From Geosporobacter subterraneus DSM 17957 (GTDB lineage Bacteria > Bacillota > Clostridia > Peptostreptococcales > Thermotaleaceae), in contig NZ_FQZV01000011.1 of NCBI RefSeq assembly GCF_900142145.1, positions 26,594-90,593 on the forward strand: a stretch of DNA of 64,000 nucleotides, read 5' to 3'. Made by a program: the position numbers and the translations under genes. Positions within the stretch are counted from its first letter, which is position 1; every line of letters starts with the position of its first letter. Under the pieces are notes generated by a model. That model did not search any database and had not been told where the DNA came from. It saw nothing but the letters and a program-made list of their open reading frames with translations. Shown here piece after piece: positions 17,249 to 25,881 of the stretch.

Positions 17249-19240
17249 CTATATCTTAAATTTGCTCAACTCATTGCTTAGCTGGTTGGCCAATCCATTG
17301 AGCTTGTCTGCCGCCTGAGCCACCTCATCTACTGCTGAAGTCTGCTGTTGCATGGAGGCTGTTACCTCTTCTGAGGAGGCCGCAGTCTCTTCCGATACTG
17401 CCGATATGTTTTCTATGGCCGCCACAATACTCTGTCCATCCCGGTTTACTTCTCCTACATAGATGCCTATGCCTTCAATTTTCTCATTGATGGCCTGGAT
17501 GGATTTTGAGATTTCTCCAAAGGCCCGGTTTACCTCTTCTACTGCACTGCCCTGCTCTTTGTTTCTCTCCTTCACATCCTGCATAATCTCCACAGTGTTT
17601 TTGCTGTGCGCCTGAATGCCTACTACAATCCTGCGGATTTCATCGGCTGATTTCCCCGACTGCTCCGCCAGCTTACGAATCTCGTCGGCAACCACTGCAA
17701 AGCCTCTTCCTGCATCTCCTGCTCTGGCCGCTTCTATGGCTGCATTTAAGGCCAGCAGGTTGGTCTGCTCTGCAATGGCACTGATGGTTTGCAGAATGGT
17801 TCCGATATGCTGGGACTGTCCGTCCAGCTCTGTAACCGCTGCCACAATCCGCTCCGTTGCATCATTGTTCAGCTTTGTCTTTTCCTTTAGGGTATCCACA
17901 GTCTCTACACCCTTATGGTTGGCTTCCATTACATCGGCTGAAACCTCCAGCATTTTATTGGTGTCTTCTCCCAGCCTCTCCATCTTTGCTGCCAGGCTGG
18001 CTACCAATGCAGAGCCCTTCTCTGCTTCACTGGCCTGTTCTGAGGCCCCCTTGGCGATCTCCTCTACGGTTCTGGCTACCTCTTCTGCTGATGCACTGGT
18101 TTCTTCTGCCGTTGCTGCCAGGGTTTCTGCTGATCCCGTTACTTCTGTGGCTACTTGTCTTACCTGGCGTACCAAAGTCTTTAGTCCCTCTGCCATGATG
18201 TTGAAGCTTTCTGCTAAAGCCCCAACTTCATCCTTCGTCCGAATCTGACTCCGTACAGTAAAGTCTCCTTCCTTGATCCGCTCCATATCCTTAGATAAGT
18301 TCTGAATCGGCTTAGCAATGCTGTTGGCCAGCAATACGGATATAAATATAGCAGCAGCCAGGGCTATAGCTCCGATGATCAGCATGGATTTTAGCAGGGC
18401 TGAGTTTTGTTCATGGATTTCTTTTATGCACATAATAGCTGCAACCCGCCAACCTAGCCGGTCTAAAGTATTAAATACTGCAAACTTCTGCTCCATTACC
18501 CCATCTTCTTCCATGGCATAATCCACATTTCCTTGCTTTTCTTTAGCAATTGCCGCTGCCAGTTCAGATACAGGAACAGGCTTCCCGATTAAATCCGGAT
18601 TTACATGGGTCATAACATTCCCATTTTTATCGATTAAAGTTACATACCCCATTTTCCCTACTTGAATATTGTTTACAAACTTTGACAGGGTCTCCAATGA
18701 AATGTCTAATCCAACGACGCCGACAAACTGGTTCTGATAATCGTAGATAGGCTTAGCTGCCGAGATAATCAAGTCTCCTGTAAAGGCATCTACATAGGGT
18801 TCTGTCCAGACAAAACTATTTTTATTCACAGCATCCTGATACCATGGTCTGGCGGTAGGATCATAGCCTGCAGGCATTTCTGCTGCAGGATAAATGTGCA
18901 TGTCCTTGTTTTTAGTGCCCAAATAAGCATAGGTGACATCGGGGTTTTCTTTGATAAAGTTTTCAAAGTCCTTTAACATCTTGATAGGTGCATCAGGATC
19001 GTCAAAGGCCTGTCTCAAGTTTTCACTTTCGCTCAATACGCCTGTCGACTGCTCAAGACCCTTCATATATGCATCAATAACATTGGCAATTTGCAGCGTT
19101 GTCTCTTGAGTAGCACTTTTCAGGTTAGCCTCCATTAGATTTACCGATTGAATAAAGGAGTTAATACCCAGAGCTGTCATAGGGATGGTAATTAAAAGAA
19201 TAAAACTAAGAATCAATTTAAATCGAATACCTCTTTTCAT
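17249..19240 (-). CDS. Methyl-accepting chemotaxis protein with dCache sensor domain
   Basis: 663 residues: membrane segment (about 8-28), extracytoplasmic double-Cache sensor (about 35-280, with the amine/amino-acid-type stretch [37 protein letters not shown]), second membrane segment (about 283-303), HAMP domain ([25 protein letters not shown]) and the cytoplasmic signalling domain with the hairpin tip [40 protein letters not shown]. The ligand is unknown; dCache_1 receptors often bind amino acids or organic acids. It interrupts the usual prs-pth neighbourhood and has its own terminator. Confidence 0.95.
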   Translation of the reverse strand: MKRGIRFKLILSFILLITIPMTALGINSFIQSVNLMEANLKSATQETTLQIANVIDAYMKGLEQSTGVLSESENLRQAFDDPDAPIKMLKDFENFIKENPDVTYAYLGTKNKDMHIYPAAEMPAGYDPTARPWYQDAVNKNSFVWTEPYVDAFTGDLIISAAKPIYDYQNQFVGVVGLDISLETLSKFVNNIQVGKMGYVTLIDKNGNVMTHVNPDLIGKPVPVSELAAAIAKEKQGNVDYAMEEDGVMEQKFAVFNTLDRLGWRVAAIMCIKEIHEQNSALLKSMLIIGAIALAAAIFISVLLANSIAKPIQNLSKDMERIKEGDFTVRSQIRTKDEVGALAESFNIMAEGLKTLVRQVRQVATEVTGSAETLAATAEETSASAEEVARTVEEIAKGASEQASEAEKGSALVASLAAKMERLGEDTNKMLEVSADVMEANHKGVETVDTLKEKTKLNNDATERIVAAVTELDGQSQHIGTILQTISAIAEQTNLLALNAAIEAARAGDAGRGFAVVADEIRKLAEQSGKSADEIRRIVVGIQAHSKNTVEIMQDVKERNKEQGSAVEEVNRAFGEISKSIQAINEKIEGIGIYVGEVNRDGQSIVAAIENISAVSEETAASSEEVTASMQQQTSAVDEVAQAADKLNGLANQLSNELSKFKI

Positions 19241-19357
19241 CGTTCACGCCTCCCCATTTTCATTTTACGACCCCATGGATAAGACAAATTTTGTCCTATT
19301 TTGTTGTCGAAATATCTTAGGAATATTATACCGATTTTCCGATTATTCTGCAATCAA

Positions 19358-19390
19358 AGAAAAAAAGGCGGAGCATATTCCTCCACCTTA
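19358..19390 (-). terminator. Terminator after prs
   Basis: AAGGTGGAG-(GAATATG)-CTCCGCCTT with following Ts on the minus strand, just after the prs stop. Confidence 0.78.
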
Positions 19391-19396
19391 TAGCGA

Positions 19397-20344
19397 TTAG
19401 TCGAACAGTTTGCTTACTGACATATTTTCGTAAATCCGCTTGATTGCCTCTGCAAAAACCGGTGCTACCGAAAGGGTTTTGATATTCTTCAGCTGCTTTT
19501 CCTCTGGCAGCGGTATCGTATCGGTAATAATTAGCTCCTTGATTACAGAACTCTCTATCCTCTCAATGGCTGGTCCGGATAATACGGGATGGGTACAGCA
19601 TGCATATACCTCTTTTGCACCAAATTCCTTCAGCGCCTTTGCACCTTGTGTAATGGTACCAGCAGTATCAATCATATCATCGACTAAAATTACATTTTTC
19701 CCTTCGATCTCCCCAATGATATTCATAACTTCAGATACATTGGCCTTTGGTCTTCTCTTATCTATGATTGCTATAGGAGTGTCCAACAGGTTGGCAAGGC
19801 TTCTGGCTCTGGTTACGCTGCCCAGGTCAGGGGACACTACAACTACATCCTCTAAGTGAAGGGCTCTAAAATATTCTGCCAGGATAGGCACACCCAGCAG
19901 ATGGTCCACAGGAATATCAAAGTATCCCTGAATCTGAGCTGCATGCAGATCCATGGATAATACCCGGTCGGCACCTGCGGTTGTAATTAAATCCGCTACC
20001 AGCTTGGCGGTAATCGGATCTCTGGCTTTTGCTTTTCGATCCTGTCTGGCATAACCATAATATGGAATTACTGCAGTAATAGCACCGGCTGAAGCTCTTT
20101 TGAAAGCATCAATCATAATCAGCAGCTCCATTAAATGTCTGTTTACCGGCGCACTGGTAGACTGCACCACAAACACATGGGCACCTCTTACGGTTTCATT
20201 AATATTTACAGCAATCTCCCCATCGCTGAAAGATCCTACTTGTGCACAACCAAGGCTTACACCCAACTCTTTACAAATACTTTGAGCTAAGGCATTGCTT
20301 GCATTTCCTGCAAAAACCTTGATGTTTTGACCTTTGACATTCAT
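19397..20344 (-). CDS. prs: Ribose-phosphate pyrophosphokinase
   Basis: ATG 20344 ([20 protein letters not shown]) follows GGGAGGG; a longer upstream start includes that site. 315 residues, class I PRPP synthase: flexible loop [34 protein letters not shown] and the PRPP-binding loop [16 protein letters not shown]. It makes PRPP from ribose 5-phosphate and ATP for nucleotide, His and Trp synthesis. It is 16 bp downstream of glmU, as in B. subtilis, so probably co-transcribed. Confidence 0.97.
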   Translation of the reverse strand: MNVKGQNIKVFAGNASNALAQSICKELGVSLGCAQVGSFSDGEIAVNINETVRGAHVFVVQSTSAPVNRHLMELLIMIDAFKRASAGAITAVIPYYGYARQDRKAKARDPITAKLVADLITTAGADRVLSMDLHAAQIQGYFDIPVDHLLGVPILAEYFRALHLEDVVVVSPDLGSVTRARSLANLLDTPIAIIDKRRPKANVSEVMNIIGEIEGKNVILVDDMIDTAGTITQGAKALKEFGAKEVYACCTHPVLSGPAIERIESSVIKELIITDTIPLPEEKQLKNIKTLSVAPVFAEAIKRIYENMSVSKLFD

Positions 20345-20360
20345 TTGTAACCCTCCCAAA

Positions 20361-21743
20361 CTAATCTTTTTTCAATAGTCCTTTTCTCTCAACCCAGCCT
20401 TGCTTGTTTTCTTGCTTTGCTCTTGCAACCGATAATGCTCCTGCCGGAACCGTTTTCGTAATGGTGGAGCCCGTAGCAACATACCCATTCTTCTCAACGG
20501 TTACTGGAGCAACGAGATTCACATTGCTGCCTATAAAGGCATTATCCTCTACAACGGCCTTATGCTTGTTTTTTCCATCATAATTCACAAATACAACACC
20601 ACAGCCTATATTAACATTTTTTCCAACTTCTCCATCGCCTATGTAAGCTAAATGAGAAGCTTTAGAATGATCTCCAATGGTAGAATTCTTTACCTCAACA
20701 AAATCTCCTATCTTTACATGCTTTCCTAATTTACTGTTTGGTCGCAGATAGGCATAGGGGCCAATGTGGCAATCATCCTCCACAAAGCTGTCAATCAGGG
20801 TAGAGCTTTGGACTTCTACACGATTCTTCAAAATACAATTTTCAATACGACTGTTGTGGCCAATGATACAGTCTTCTCCAATCTCTGTGTTCCCTTTAAT
20901 GATGGCACCAGGATATATTATGGTATCTCTTCCTATTACTACAGTTTTATCAATATAGGTATTTTTCGGATCTAAGATGGTTACACCAGATTCCATTAGC
21001 CCTGTTAAAATACGCATCTGCATTACTTCCTCCGCCTCTGCCAACTGTACCCTTGAGTTCACACCCATAATATCTGTAGGATCTTCTATGGTGAAAGCTC
21101 CAACTTTATATCCCTGGCGATTCAGGATCTCTACTACATCTGTAATATAGTACTCCTTTTGGGCGTTGTTATTGGTAAGCTCCTTTAATGCCTGCTTTAA
21201 AAACTTGCTCTCATAGCAGTAAATACCTGAATTGATTTCCTGGATAGTTTTTTCCTCCGGCGTTGCATCTTTTTGCTCAACGATTCGCATTACCCTGCCG
21301 TCTTCATCCCGCACAATTCTACCATACCCTGTTGGATCCTCCATCACCGCCGTCAGTACAGTGGCCTGGAAGCCTCCTTCCCGATGAAAGTCGATTAAGT
21401 GCTGAATGACATTTCCCCGTATCAAAGGGGTGTCTCCATAAAGCAATAACACAAGACCTTCTTCCTCTAATAAATGGTCTGTTTGCATAACTGCATGGCC
21501 TGTCCCCAGCTGTTCTTCCTGCAGCACAAAAGATACATTGCGATGGCCTGTGGCTTTCTTTACAAGATCAGCTCCATGTCCTATTACCAAAATGGTTTTT
21601 TCTGCCGCAATTCCCTCTTCTGCAATATCGATTACATGCTCAACCATGGCTTTGCCGCCTACCGGATGCAAAACCTTCGGAAGCTTAGACTTCATTCTCG
21701 TTCCTGCACCTGCAGCTAAAATAACCGCTGTTATTTTACTCAT
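20361..21743 (-). CDS. glmU: Bifunctional N-acetylglucosamine-1-phosphate uridyltransferase / glucosamine-1-phosphate acetyltransferase
   Basis: ATG 21743 lies eight bases after AAGGAG. 460 residues. The N-terminal nucleotidyltransferase domain has [25 protein letters not shown] and the uridine-site stretch QLGTGHAV; the C-terminal half is a left-handed beta-helix of hexapeptide repeats (from about residue 250) with the acetyltransferase stretch [27 protein letters not shown]. It completes UDP-GlcNAc synthesis for peptidoglycan. It is upstream of prs in one unit. Confidence 0.97.
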   Translation of the reverse strand: MSKITAVILAAGAGTRMKSKLPKVLHPVGGKAMVEHVIDIAEEGIAAEKTILVIGHGADLVKKATGHRNVSFVLQEEQLGTGHAVMQTDHLLEEEGLVLLLYGDTPLIRGNVIQHLIDFHREGGFQATVLTAVMEDPTGYGRIVRDEDGRVMRIVEQKDATPEEKTIQEINSGIYCYESKFLKQALKELTNNNAQKEYYITDVVEILNRQGYKVGAFTIEDPTDIMGVNSRVQLAEAEEVMQMRILTGLMESGVTILDPKNTYIDKTVVIGRDTIIYPGAIIKGNTEIGEDCIIGHNSRIENCILKNRVEVQSSTLIDSFVEDDCHIGPYAYLRPNSKLGKHVKIGDFVEVKNSTIGDHSKASHLAYIGDGEVGKNVNIGCGVVFVNYDGKNKHKAVVEDNAFIGSNVNLVAPVTVEKNGYVATGSTITKTVPAGALSVARAKQENKQGWVERKGLLKKD

Positions 21744-21952
21744 TCCTGCCACTCCTTATTATACATGATTTCAAAGTTTATTGTATACAGGATTCAATCT
21801 TTTTTGTCTAATTTTGCTGCCAAATTCTATTTTATAATATCATATGTAGGTAAACTTTTTCCCGTTCAATAGTATACCACTTTTTGTCATAAACATCATC
21901 ATGGTTTTCGAGTTTTTTCTTTGTCTTTCTTCATCACAAAAATAAAATCCAT

Positions 21953-21997
21953 AAAAATAAAAACTATGACTGTCTTATCTGACTGCCATAGTTTTAA
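21953..21997 (-). terminator. Second hairpin terminator between spoVG and glmU
   Basis: AAAACTATG ... CATAGTTTT stem followed by TTATTTTTA on the minus strand. It follows a first, stronger terminator. Confidence 0.6.
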
Positions 21998-22013
21998 GTG
22001 TTTCCTGCAGACT

Positions 22014-22054
22014 AAAAGGAATATAGATCATAACGATGATCTATATTCCTTTTT
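22014..22054 (-). terminator. spoVG terminator, long perfect hairpin
   Basis: AAAAGGAATATAGATCAT stem, AACG-type loop and perfect ATGATCTATATTCCTTTT partner; it reaches the last base of the spoVG stop codon. With the next hairpin it forms a tandem terminator isolating spoVG from glmU. Confidence 0.85.
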
Positions 22055-22325
22055 ACTCTTCTTCTTTTTCATCCTTTACCTTTTCATACTCAGAAAAGAT
22101 TGCATCCTGTAGTCTTGTCCTTGTCTCTGAGTTGATTGGATGGGCGATATCTCGAAAATCTCCCTCACCCATCTTTCTGCTGGGCATAGCGATAAATAAT
22201 CCGTTTTGTCCTTCGATAATCTTGATATCATGTACAACAAATTCATTATCAAAAGTTACTGATACTATTGCTTTCATCTTTCCTTCATCATTAATCTTGC
22301 GAATTCGTACGTCAGTAACCTTCAT
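22053..22325 (-). CDS. spoVG: Septation protein SpoVG
   Basis: ATG 22325 ([38 protein letters not shown]) follows AAGGTGG. 90 residues, matching the family including the motif [18 protein letters not shown] and an acidic tail. SpoVG is a small nucleic-acid-binding regulator affecting asymmetric septation and cortex formation. A sigma-H-like promoter lies 45 nt upstream and a tandem terminator follows, so it is probably a single-gene transcript. Confidence 0.96.
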   Translation of the reverse strand: MKVTDVRIRKINDEGKMKAIVSVTFDNEFVVHDIKIIEGQNGLFIAMPSRKMGEGDFRDIAHPINSETRTRLQDAIFSEYEKVKDEKEEE

Positions 22326-22369
22326 GTTGTTCACCACCTTCCCGGTCCGTGCTAACTAAGATTCTTAAC

Positions 22370-22398
22370 TTATTCTCTAAAAATTTCCAATCTCCTGC
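22370..22398 (-). promoter_or_regulatory. Sigma-H-type promoter of spoVG
   Basis: Minus strand GCAGGAGAT (22390-22398), 11-bp spacer, AGAGAATAA (22370-22378). This fits the sigma-H consensus RnAGGAwWW-N11/12-RnnGAATww with one mismatch in the -35 element. spoVG is the classic sigma-H-controlled gene of B. subtilis, and the site is at a natural distance (about 45 nt) from its start codon. Confidence 0.7.
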
Positions 22399-22440
22399 TT
22401 GTCCAGGGATAAATTTTCAAATAATTTGACTTTTTATAAG

Positions 22441-23256
22441 CTAGATTAAGCTTTCATTTGGATAGACATGGATTCTACCCTCTTTTTCATCTACATTTTG
22501 CAGAATTAATAAAGGAATATAGTGATCTACCAGCTTTTTCTCAGGCTCACTGGTAGCAATCATTACGCCAATGCCTTTTACGTTTGCTTCAAACTCTTTC
22601 ATCATGTCAATCATGCCCTTTGCCGTTCCCCCTGCTTTCATGAAATCATCAATGATAATTACATTGGCACCATTCTTAATTGCCCGTTTAGAGATAGACA
22701 TAGTTTGGATTTTTCCCGTAGATCCGGATACATAATTGATGCTTACAGTAGATCCTTCTGTTACTTTGCTGTCGCGGCGAAGAATAATGAGTGGTAGGTT
22801 TAAGGCATTGGCAGTCATCAGTGCAATGGGAATTCCCTTTGTTTCCACAGTCACAACATAATCCAGGGTCTCTCCTGCAAACTGGCTGGCAAAAATTTCG
22901 CCCATCTTGCGTACTAAGGTCGGATTATAGATAATATCTGCCATATACAGAAACGTGCCGGGGACAATTCGATTTGGCTCCTCCAGCTTCCTGCAAATCC
23001 CCTCCAATACTGCCCGGTTATTCTCCCGGCTTGTAATCGGGATATACTTAACCCCTCCAGCAGCACCGGCAATAGTTTCAATCTTACCTAATTTCAAATC
23101 CTCCATCATTTTTTTTGCAACTACAATGTCTTCACTGATTGTTGATTTAGCTGCATTGAAGCGATTTGTAAAATAACTGAGAGTAAATATTTCATTAGGA
23201 TGATCAGAAAGAATTTTAATCAGTGCACCCACACGCTCATTTCTTTTTAGTTTCAT
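22441..23256 (-). CDS. purR: Purine operon repressor PurR
   Basis: 271 residues. Residues 1-73 are a winged-helix DNA-binding domain (MKLKRNERVGALIKILSDHPNEIFTLSYF...); the rest is a PRTase-fold effector domain with the PRPP loop VIIIDDFMKAGGTAKGM. B. subtilis-type PurR represses purine genes and is released by PRPP, which links it to prs nearby. It is divergent from murC; the usual partner yabJ (RidA) is missing between purR and spoVG. Confidence 0.95.
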   Translation of the reverse strand: MKLKRNERVGALIKILSDHPNEIFTLSYFTNRFNAAKSTISEDIVVAKKMMEDLKLGKIETIAGAAGGVKYIPITSRENNRAVLEGICRKLEEPNRIVPGTFLYMADIIYNPTLVRKMGEIFASQFAGETLDYVVTVETKGIPIALMTANALNLPLIILRRDSKVTEGSTVSINYVSGSTGKIQTMSISKRAIKNGANVIIIDDFMKAGGTAKGMIDMMKEFEANVKGIGVMIATSEPEKKLVDHYIPLLILQNVDEKEGRIHVYPNESLI

Positions 23257-23270
23257 AACCTACGCCCCAA

Positions 23271-23310
23271 TCCGAATGTTTTAGTATTTATTATATAATT
23301 TTATTCGTTT
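23271..23310. promoter_or_regulatory. Possible inverted PurBox pair upstream of purR
   Basis: CCGAATGTT at 23272 and, inverted, TTATTCG ending at 23306 place two CGAA cores facing each other with 26 bp between. B. subtilis PurBoxes are inverted CCGAAC half sites with about 24-25 bp between cores. The flanking bases match poorly, so this is tentative autoregulation. Confidence 0.3.
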
Positions 23311-23513
23311 TCTCTAAAATATTCAATGTCTACTTTAATAAATTTTTATCAAAATTATTTAAAACCATCATATATATGATATAATTTGACTAGCCTGTCC
23401 CTGAAAGTTTTAGCAGTCAGGGGAATATACATATATTAATAAGTTTTTGTGTCAATACTAGAAATGATTTTTATGGCAAGTTTTTTAGATATATTGAAAA
23501 TGGAGGAAACAGA

Positions 23514-24902
23514 ATGGTTAATTTTGATCTAAACGCTCACCACATGCAGCATATCCACTTTATAGGGATCGGCGGCATCAGTATGAGTGGGATTGCAGAA
23601 ATGCTTCTATCCTTTGGCTATAAAGTATCTGGTTCAGATTTAAAATCCTCTAAGATTACAGACCGATTACAGGAAAAGGGCGCCGAGGTGATCATTGGAC
23701 ATCATCCTGAAAATATTAAAGCCTGTGATCTGGTAGTCTATACTGCTGCGGTAAAAGAAGATAATCCGGAGCTGGCAAAGGCTCGACAGACGGGGATTCC
23801 CGTAATTGATCGTGCAGAAATGCTAGGGTTATTAATGAAAAAATTCGATACCAGTATTGCAGTAGCAGGAACTCACGGAAAAACCACCACAACCTCCATG
23901 ATTTCCCTTATTTTAGAGCATGCAGGTTTTGACCCTACGATTCTTGTAGGTGGGGAACTGGATGAAATCAACGGCAATATTAAAATTGGCAAAGATCAAT
24001 ATCTTGTGACGGAAGCCTGTGAATACGTAGAAAGTTTTCTGAAATTCTTTCCCAAAATCGGTATCATACTCAATATTGATGCAGACCATTTGGATTACTT
24101 TAAAAATATGGATCATATCTTTGAAGCTTTCACAAGATTTGCCCAGCGCATTCCCCAAGATGGTTTTCTCATCGCCTGCAAGGATGATTTGCATACAGAA
24201 GCTTTGATAAAAAAAGTTCACTGCCCTATCATTACCTACGGTATGAAGGAAGAGGCCGACTATCAGGCAAAAAACATACAATTCAATTCCCAAGGTTTTC
24301 CTGGTTTTGAAGCATATCATAAAGAAGAATTGTTAGGGAAATTTCAGCTTTCTGTTCCAGGCCATCATAATATCAGCAATGCCTTGGCTGCCATCGCCTG
24401 CTGTCATTTACTGGGGGTTCCGCTAAAAACAATGCAAGAAAAACTAAACCGCTTCCAAGGAACCCATAGACGTTTTGAAAAGCTTGGAGAGATGAATGGA
24501 CTTACCATTGTCGATGACTATGCTCATCATCCTACAGAGATCAAAGCTACATTGCAAGCGTCCACCCAGTATCCTCACCGTAAAATTTGGTGTGTTTTTC
24601 AGCCCCATACTTATACCCGCACCATTACATTGCTGGAAGAGTTCGCGAAGGCTTTTAAGGATGCAGATCATGTGATCATTTCAGATATCTATGCTGCAAG
24701 AGAGAAGGATACCGGCGCAGTCCATTCCAGAGACCTGGTTAAAGCCATTGAGAAGCATCAGCAAAATGTCACCTATATCGGCAGTTTTGAAGAAATCAGA
24801 AACTATCTTTTAAAACATGCCCAGTCAGGGGATCTGATTATTACTATGGGTGCCGGAGATATTTACCGGGTTGGTGAAATGCTTTTAGAAAAGCAAAATT
24901 GA
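23514..24902 (+). CDS. murC: UDP-N-acetylmuramate--L-alanine ligase
   Basis: 462 residues after GGAGGAAACAGA. The N-terminal Rossmann-like domain reads HIHFIGIGGISMSGIAEMLLSFGYKVSGSD; the ATP loop is AGTHGKTTTTSMI; the third domain carries DDYAHHPTEIKATL and QPHTYTRT. It adds L-Ala to UDP-MurNAc in the cytoplasm. It stands alone facing away from purR. Right after its stop comes the dispersed repeat that marks the left edge of the accessory island. A TATAAT at 23380-23385 may be its -10 box, but no clear -35 was seen. Confidence 0.97.
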   Translation: MVNFDLNAHHMQHIHFIGIGGISMSGIAEMLLSFGYKVSGSDLKSSKITDRLQEKGAEVIIGHHPENIKACDLVVYTAAVKEDNPELAKARQTGIPVIDRAEMLGLLMKKFDTSIAVAGTHGKTTTTSMISLILEHAGFDPTILVGGELDEINGNIKIGKDQYLVTEACEYVESFLKFFPKIGIILNIDADHLDYFKNMDHIFEAFTRFAQRIPQDGFLIACKDDLHTEALIKKVHCPIITYGMKEEADYQAKNIQFNSQGFPGFEAYHKEELLGKFQLSVPGHHNISNALAAIACCHLLGVPLKTMQEKLNRFQGTHRRFEKLGEMNGLTIVDDYAHHPTEIKATLQASTQYPHRKIWCVFQPHTYTRTITLLEEFAKAFKDADHVIISDIYAAREKDTGAVHSRDLVKAIEKHQQNVTYIGSFEEIRNYLLKHAQSGDLIITMGAGDIYRVGEMLLEKQN

Positions 24903-24918
24903 CTCTCGTCAATTATTG

Positions 24919-25014
24919 TTTTCGCTAGGGAACCTCATGGTTCCCTTCGACGGCTGCAAGTCAGCCTGAGCACTTTCCTTAAACCAGCAAAGGGGATTCC
25001 CCTTTGCAAACCCC
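24919..25014 (+). repeat. Three-hairpin dispersed repeat, copy A
   Basis: 96 bp that align over their whole length with 48504-48597. Shared blocks: TTTCGCTAGG, CCTTCGACGGCTGC, CAGCCTGAGCAC, TTCCT, GGGGATT and ACCCC. The sequence folds as three consecutive hairpins: GGGAACC/GGTTCCC, GGCTG/CAGCC and GCAAAGGGG/CCCCTTTGC. It lies 17 bp after the murC stop codon. No coding potential is seen. Not a family I can name. Confidence 0.75.
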
Positions 25015-25122
25015 ATTGTCGTTGAACCATACCCCAAACCGATACGGAAAAAGCAGAAGAAGCATTATCTCAGCAAGGGATAATGCTTCTCTCTTGCTCG
25101 TTATGAATGTCCAATTGGTACA

Positions 25123-25838
25123 TCAATATGGCCGATGGCTACACAGAATTATGGGGCAAAAACTTTTTAGAACTTTATCGATATAGACACTGATAGGGCC
25201 TGTTCTAAAACCATTCCCAGAAGCCTCACAGTCAATTTTAACTTCATAAATTTCATTGACATTAACTTCGTCTTCAATAAACTCTTCAGTATTTGAAAAA
25301 TTTACGGCATTTACATCAAACGCACCTTTGCACAGTTTAGCTCTCTTTGATCTTATTTGGTCACTGAACCAATTTGATATGGCTTTGGGGTCTCGGCTTT
25401 GCCACGCACTCCCGCCATGTTCATAACTGTATGTACCGTCGCTATTTAGTGTTCTTCTGTAAACAGCAAAATCTACATGATAACCATTACTATATTTTAT
25501 TCTGACACAGTTTGTTTTTGCTTCAGGTTCTGTCCCGAGATTTCCCTTTTTTGCGATTGATGGCATCTGCGACTATGTTTCTGACGGATAATGGACCCAA
25601 ATTGTTAATATTGGCTGAGTCAAAAACAATAGCTACATCAATATCGTAATCATTAGAATCATTTTGAATTACAGCATACATAGCCATACTGCCCTGGATC
25701 AAAGTCTCGGCAATGCTATAGGAAGTCCCATGCTCATCATTATACTCTTTGAAACCACTTTTAAGCCTTCGAATATTTGTATTCCGTTTGGTGCGGAGGT
25801 CATTTTGTGCGTCCTGTAGTGATTATAAGCCTTAACAT
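25123..25838 (-). pseudogene. Decayed CD-NTase (CBASS-type cyclic oligonucleotide synthase with AGS-C sensor)
   Basis: Minus-strand frames joined across breaks read as a SMODS-family nucleotidyltransferase. One frame (about 25570-25820) has LRTKRNTNIRRLKSGFKEYND and the active-site pair LIQGSMAMYAVIQNDS / NDYDIDVAIVFD (GS motif plus DxD). The next frame (to 25123) continues AKTNCVRIKYSNGYHVDFAVYRR and HGGSAWQSRDPKAISNWF, then passes abruptly to FSNTEEFIEDEVNVNEIYEVKIDCEASGNGF, which resembles the C-terminal AGS-C sensor. A good ribosome binding site (GGAGGTG) and ATG (25838) remain, but a frameshift follows within the first codons, a second lies at an A6 run near 25574, and most of the catalytic C-lobe is deleted. 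No CBASS effector is nearby. Confidence 0.7.
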
Positions 25839-25881
25839 CGAAACACCTCCCTCACCAAAATCTATAGTATCATGCAGTAAA

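Noticed and set aside
17616..18248. 210-codon plus-strand open frame
   Set aside because: Antisense to the signalling domain of the chemoreceptor; Ala/Ser-rich shadow of its codon bias.
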